DNA from: Stercorarius parasiticus
Taxonomy: Eukaryota; Chordata; Aves; Charadriiformes; Stercorariidae
NCBI GenBank assembly: GCA_013396915.1
Contig: VWZL01001327.1
Span: 892 to 64,891 of the forward strand
Length of the DNA: 64,000 nucleotides
Direction: 5' to 3'
The notes under the pieces were generated by a model. That model was not told the DNA's origin. It worked only from the letters and a program-made list of their open reading frames with translations, and ran no database searches. Shown here piece by piece: positions 59,397-64,000 of this stretch (positions are counted from its first letter, which is position 1; every line of letters starts with the position of its first letter). The position numbers and the translations under genes are program-made.

Positions 59397-60207
59397 CGCT
59401 TCAGAGAAAGAGATTTATTTACAGGTCAGCAAAAAGACCAGGTGGTGGCCAGGAGCTTGGGTGCTCAGAGGTTCCTCCTGGCTTTTGGAAAGTTCCCTTT
59501 GCCTCCACGCTACCTGATTTTCTATGTGGAAGAATAAGTAGCGCCCCAGGAACAACTGGCAGCAGAAAGAATATGCCATTTATCAGGCTATTTAGTAGAA
59601 AGCTGCCGTGTTCAGTCTTTTTCCCTCTCTTCAGGCCTAGGCTGCTTCTTCCCAAGCATACACTGGGTGGCTTTTTGCAGTATAAGCTGTGCCACGGAAG
59701 GTATAAAGAAAAATGTTTCTGTGGGCAGCTGTAACTCAGCTGATTTATCATGTCTTTGAAATGAAAAAGCGCAATTAATGGCTACAGCGAAGGAAAAATG
59801 TCATGTATTTCTAGCCCTTGATCTGCAGAGGTAAAAGTCCCTTTATCATCTGATGAAAATATCAGCTGTGTATAAGCTAAATGGGTCATTAAATGTGCTA
59901 TGAAGTATTTAAAAGAGCTTTAAAGAAGAAAAGAGGGTTAGGTAGAGAGGGAGGGAAGAAAAATAGTATTGGTGAAGAAAGAAAAAAAACCTGTAAATGG
60001 GTGCATCCGTCAGATTCTGCATCTCCTGGTGATGGGATGTGGCCAAATGCACGTGACGCTCTGCTTCTTCCAGCCGAGTGTGTGAGCTGTCTCCTTGCTG
60101 AGACAAGGGCTGCGGTGATGAACCTGATGTGATGGAGGCACAGTGCCCTGGGAGGTCAACCACCACTGCTCATCCTCTCTGCAGGATGACCCATCAAAGA
60201 TGAAATT
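59397..60207. other. Unique non-coding stretch
   Basis: Nothing recognised. A purine-rich patch lies near 59915-59990, and the longest frame is 110 codons on the minus strand. Confidence 0.55.
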
Positions 60208-60328
60208 TCATAGAATCACAGAATGGTTTGGGTTGGAAGGGACTTGAAAGACCATCTCGTTCCGACCCCTGTGCCCTGGGACACCTCCCTCTAGACCAGG
60301 TTGCTCAAAGCCCCGTCCAACCTGGCCT
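60208..60328 (-). mobile_element. CR1 LINE 3' end (about 120 bp)
   Basis: Antisense CR1 from TCATAGAATCACAGAATGG to CAAAGCCCCGTCCAACCTGG. It lacks the GGGCAGG half of the GGGACACC block (CCCTGGGACACCTCCCTCTA). C-type ancestral diagnostic site. This is the shortest CR1 piece in the window. Confidence 0.94.
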
Positions 60329-60726
60329 TTCCCCAGAGTTTCAGCTTTTTCCCCCTTTGGGTTTCATAAACCTTTGAAGAAAAAGGAGTAAAACATCCTT
60401 TTGACAAACCTCTTATTCCCCCAGGCTGGGTTTTTACTCACAGCTTGAGTAAAACCTTGAGTTTACCTTCACTCCCGTTCCCAAGGCATGTGGGCATCAA
60501 CGTCCCGTTCCTCATGCAGACACTACGTCGGTGCAAAGCAGGATGAAGTCTTTCCAGCTCCACTGAGCAGCAAAAAACCAGCTTTTTTTCTGATGTGAAT
60601 GAGCACGCTCTTGTGCATAACAATAAGACATATCAGTCCCATCCGTGCAATACGTCTACCTCCAGGCAGGTGCAAGCTGGGCTTTGTTTCAAGCGGCAAC
60701 CTGAATTTCTCCAGTCTTTGGAGAAA

Positions 60727-60764
60727 TTTGGAGGAGGTCTTTGAGTTTGGAGGAGGTCTTTGAG
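60727..60764. repeat. 19-bp tandem doublet
   Basis: Two identical adjacent units of tttggaggaggtctttgag (60727-60745 and 60746-60764). Perfect identity suggests a recent slippage event and possible length polymorphism. Confidence 0.93.
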
Positions 60765-63128
60765 TAGCTTCCTTGAAATCTTGACTCTGCAGCGCAATGT
60801 GAAGCTCAATAATTGGTGGTTTTTCAGGTGGAAGTCAACCAAACTAGTCCACGTTGCTGCTTTGCACCAGCTGAGTGTCTGAATAAGAAGCAGGATCTGA
60901 ATAACTGCAATTATAACACAGTCGCACGGTGTTCTGTTCGACCGAGGTTGCTTGCTCCTAAGCCAGGAGTGCTGCATGGAAACATTGATGCCCAGATCTC
61001 AAGAAGGACAATAAAGGCTAGAAAAAAATTCGAGGAAAGAGTGAGGACGCTGAGAGTTCAAGGGCCAGAGCCAATTTTCAGAGCCTGTACAAGGATGTGC
61101 TTGTTAGCATGGATTTCTCACCACCCCATGTTGGCAGCAAAGGGCAGGAGGTGTCTACGAGGACTCCTGCAAGCTCCCGTAGTTTCTTTTCTTGCTTGAG
61201 TTTGCTAGAGAGAGGGAAAAGTGGACCGAGATGCTGAAAAATTAAATTCACCATTTTTTTTTGATGTGCGCATCCCCTTCTGCAGTAACGTGCGCAAGTG
61301 CCTCTTGGCCTTTTGAGCTAAGGCTTTCATAACATTTAAAAATAAAAGGATGTTTTTAGCAAAGAGTTGCTGGAAGGATGACAAAATATTGAGCCGTTTG
61401 TCACGGTTGCAATCAGCTTTCAAGTTGCGTTGCTATATATATGCTTTTTATTGAGAAATCATCGGTATCTGTGCAAAAGTGCTCCACGCAAAGGCTGCAA
61501 AGGTAGAAGGTGTGTCCAGCTGGAGTGGGGGGACAAGCACCTAAAACCCAATGTGCATGAAGTACAACAGAGAGACCACCGGTCCTGGTAGAAAGATGAT
61601 GAGCCTGGTGTTGGTCCTCCAGCTGAAATGCTGCTTCACGTATGGTGCTGTCCAATACGGTCTTTTTCACTGCAAAAAAAATGCCAAAACGAGCAGATCT
61701 GGGCAATGTCCCACCTGCTTTTTACCTGCCTGTAGGGGCAGATGGCTAAGTCGCGAGGTGTCATGATGAAGATCTGCTTTGCCTCCCTGCAAATGCTGGG
61801 CTGTAACATCTCACCCAGCGTTTCCCACAGTGCTGGGAATTACACGGTGGTTTTCTCTCCTGACTTTTAATAAAATGTTTGCTGCTAAACTGTGGGCTTT
61901 CATCCCACAGACTTAATTCCTTGCCCTTAAGAGAACACCGGTCTGTCATTCATCTGTTTCTAGGGCTTTGGCTGAGCCATGGACAGCTTGAGAAGTACCT
62001 AAGAAGCCTGGAAAACACAAAATCTTAATTTCAAGAGCAAATAGTGCTCCTTGGAGTCCCAGAATCTGATTTTTCAGGGGTGCTAGACAGGTCCCTAGGC
62101 CGGACTGGTGTGCATTGGTCATCTCTGAAGCCTGGTTGGTCTCACCTGCAGCTTCCAGGGATGGCTGCCCATCACCCTGGCCACGACCATGACCTAAAGA
62201 CCCTGAGTAGGTCTTTAAAGACATGAAAATTTGGGTGCCAGACGCCCCGGTAGACTTCTCCTTGTCTTGACCCTTCAGATGTTGGGTTCAACCTCTCCAG
62301 GAGGAACTGAGCGGCTCCTTAGGAGAACTGAGGGAGAATGAGTAAATTGGTTAATTAGTTAACTGTCAGAAACAACGGAAAATAGTGGCTGCCCCCAAAG
62401 TTCTAAATCTTCCCTTTAGTTAAGCTCATAACGAAGCTTACCTCAAATTTAGTCTGAGCTCGTAAGTCTGGGAGTAGATGAGTGAGATCCTCAGCCGTGC
62501 AACACCCAGGAGGTTAAATGAGATGAGCCAGGGCTCGTCGCCAGCCTGACGAGCTGGATGTCAATCGGCGGCGAGGTTTTACCCCCCCGCCGCTGCCTAT
62601 CACCATGGCAGCCAGAGCACCACCCCCCCTGCATGCAAAAATCAATACCAATTGCAAAATCCATGGTGGCTCTGGGCACCTTGACACGGATTTAGCGTCT
62701 TCGTGCAAGGTGTGTGTCTCTCCTCAGGTTCACAGAGACATTGGTATTGATGGTGTTCTTTCACGTGTGAGTTATGATGATTATTTATCTTTATTTTTTC
62801 CTGTTTTTTTTCCAGCACGCTCCTCTCGCTGCCTGCAGAATCTGCCTCTCCCTTGTTTGCTTGCACAGCTTATGTCGTGACACCGAGGTTATCCGACGGG
62901 TGGTTGCGGCCGCATCCTCTGCAGCCGGATGCTTTTCACTCGGCAGTAAGTGCCACCTTTGTGCCGCCGCTGGGGTTTAGCATTTACCTCTGGCACCTCA
63001 AATTTACTCTCCCATGACCCTCATCTATCTGCGGCGATGGCATGCTGTGGATGACGAGGCTGGGCGGGTGGTGATGGGTTTGCAGTGCTCGTGAAGGAGG
63101 AAAGCGGGACAGCTATAGGTGTGTACAG

Positions 63129-63200
63129 AAAAATATATATACATATATATATATTTATTTTTATGTGTTTAAAAATACTTTTAAATATTTATATACATAG
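63129..63200. repeat. (TA)n-rich microsatellite region
   Basis: ATATATATACATATATATATAT followed by A/T-rich TTTATT and AAATA words over about 70 bp. Confidence 0.88.
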
Positions 63201-64000
63201 ATAAAAGTGCTGCAAGTGGCTCACAAGATGCAAAGGGGAAGAAATCACCCTCAGGCTTTGCAAGAGTTTTAAATGGGCATGTTTGAAAAAGCTCTGGAGT
63301 AGAGGATCACGCCATTTGCAACTTCTTCTGGTCCCCAATCTGCTGTTCATAGGCTCAACCCCAGTGAAAAACATCTTTTCAGGGCCACCCCTGTAAATCC
63401 TGTTCGCGTCTTGCCAATAAGCGCAGCCCAGGGCTTGTAGTTCCATCTTTGCAGGTTCTGGAGATGTTTCTCCTTGGCCATCAGCATCTTGGAGCTGCTC
63501 AGGGTTTTTCTTTCCACTGCATCTTTTCCTGAATAATCCTAATTTTGGACGCTGCTTAGAAACAGTAAAGTTACTTAAATTCACCCCTTAATTCAAATTA
63601 ATCCGTGAGTGTAGACAAGTCCTCAGGCTACAGCCCTTCTCCTCCTCTCGTGCTTCGTAAGCATCTGGGCAAAGCTAATGGAACTGGACATCCCCGGTTT
63701 TTAAAAGCACTATTCTCAGGATTATACTCTCTTATTGTCAAGTTAATAAAATGTTCCGCTTTTGATGTCCTCCCCTTGCTAAATAGTTTATGGGGGACTG
63801 TAAAAGCTTGCATCCCCCCCGCCAAAACTCTCTTCGTTCCCGTCCCTATCTTGTCTCCTCTTACGAGACGCCAGATGCAGAGCGTCGATGCCGTGGAGCT
63901 GCTTAAAAAGATAATGGCTTTGGCAGAGCCGGGGCTTTTTAGCACGTCATTTTATGGCCGCGAGTGTTAAAAGAGCTCCAGTAGTTATGTTTTTTACGCT

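Larger units (their letters stand above)
60329..64000. other. Unique stretch with one candidate exon
   Basis: No transposon recognised to the right edge. It contains a 19-bp tandem doublet (60727-60764), an AT-rich microsatellite (63129-63200) and a modestly CpG-rich part at about 62520-62960. A splice-flanked 130-bp open segment lies at 62816-62945 (+). Frames up to 131 codons (63189-63584 -) have no recognisable domain. Confidence 0.45.

Noticed and set aside
1..64000. tRNA, snRNA, rRNA genes, CRISPR arrays, operons, phage or plasmid features
   Set aside because: I looked for typical tRNA B-box and U6-like promoter words and for regular spacer arrays and found none. The CR1 content shows vertebrate (avian) nuclear DNA, where bacterial features are not expected.

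Overview
This window reads as nuclear DNA of a bird and holds no complete gene that I can recognise. The main evidence is the repeat content: about 22 fragments of the avian LINE CR1 (chicken repeat 1). Nearly all keep the diagnostic 3' end, which on the + strand ends in ATTCTATGA-type octamers and on the - strand begins TCATAGAATCATAGAA. One solo LTR of avian endogenous-retrovirus type is also present. The long ATG-initiated reading frames of the window are mostly antisense readings of CR1 copies. The rest are of a length that 64 kb of random sequence would produce.

Layout. CR1 pieces lie at 1-196(-), 2794-3228(+), 4275-4448(-), 6984-7212(-), 8375-8977(-), 13943-14418(-), 16370-16589(+), 26550-26690(-), 28239-28535(-), 28630-28770(+), 30476-30627(+) and 30641-30780(+) (a tandem duplicate pair), 33885-34460(-), 35729-35890(+), 37371-37736(+), 41290-41868(-, interrupted by an N gap), 46554-46792(-), 50107-50294(-), 51884-52415(-), 52802-53205(+), 58960-59396(+) and 60208-60328(-). 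Together they make up roughly 10% of the window. All are 5'-truncated; four keep recognisable scraps of the reverse-transcriptase ORF C-terminus. A solo LTR with an AATAAA signal lies at about 16814-17304(+). Between the transposons is low-complexity and apparently unique DNA. It carries microsatellites and three short minisatellites: 16 bp at 18298, 20 bp at 24223 and 21 bp at 42059.

The largest transposon-poor block, about 17.3-26.5 kb, is AT-rich with TAAT/ATTA-type pockets. Similar pockets occur near 36.6-37.2, 44.6-46.3 and 50.6-50.9 kb. They look like the conserved non-coding DNA that surrounds developmental genes, but conservation cannot be judged from one sequence.

No exon can be proven. 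Four short open segments have good-looking splice acceptors and donors (29178-29309, 32702-32744, 47100-47175, 62816-62945, all +) and are offered only as candidates. At least two of them (32702 and 47100) do not join in a shared open frame. The most interesting unexplained signal is a 95-bp ungapped sequence present twice (39616-39710 and 42392-42486, 84/95 identical). Each copy has a short open stretch ending in TGA that runs directly into AATAAA. I found no sign of a novel gene system. The window is best described as intronic or intergenic bird DNA.
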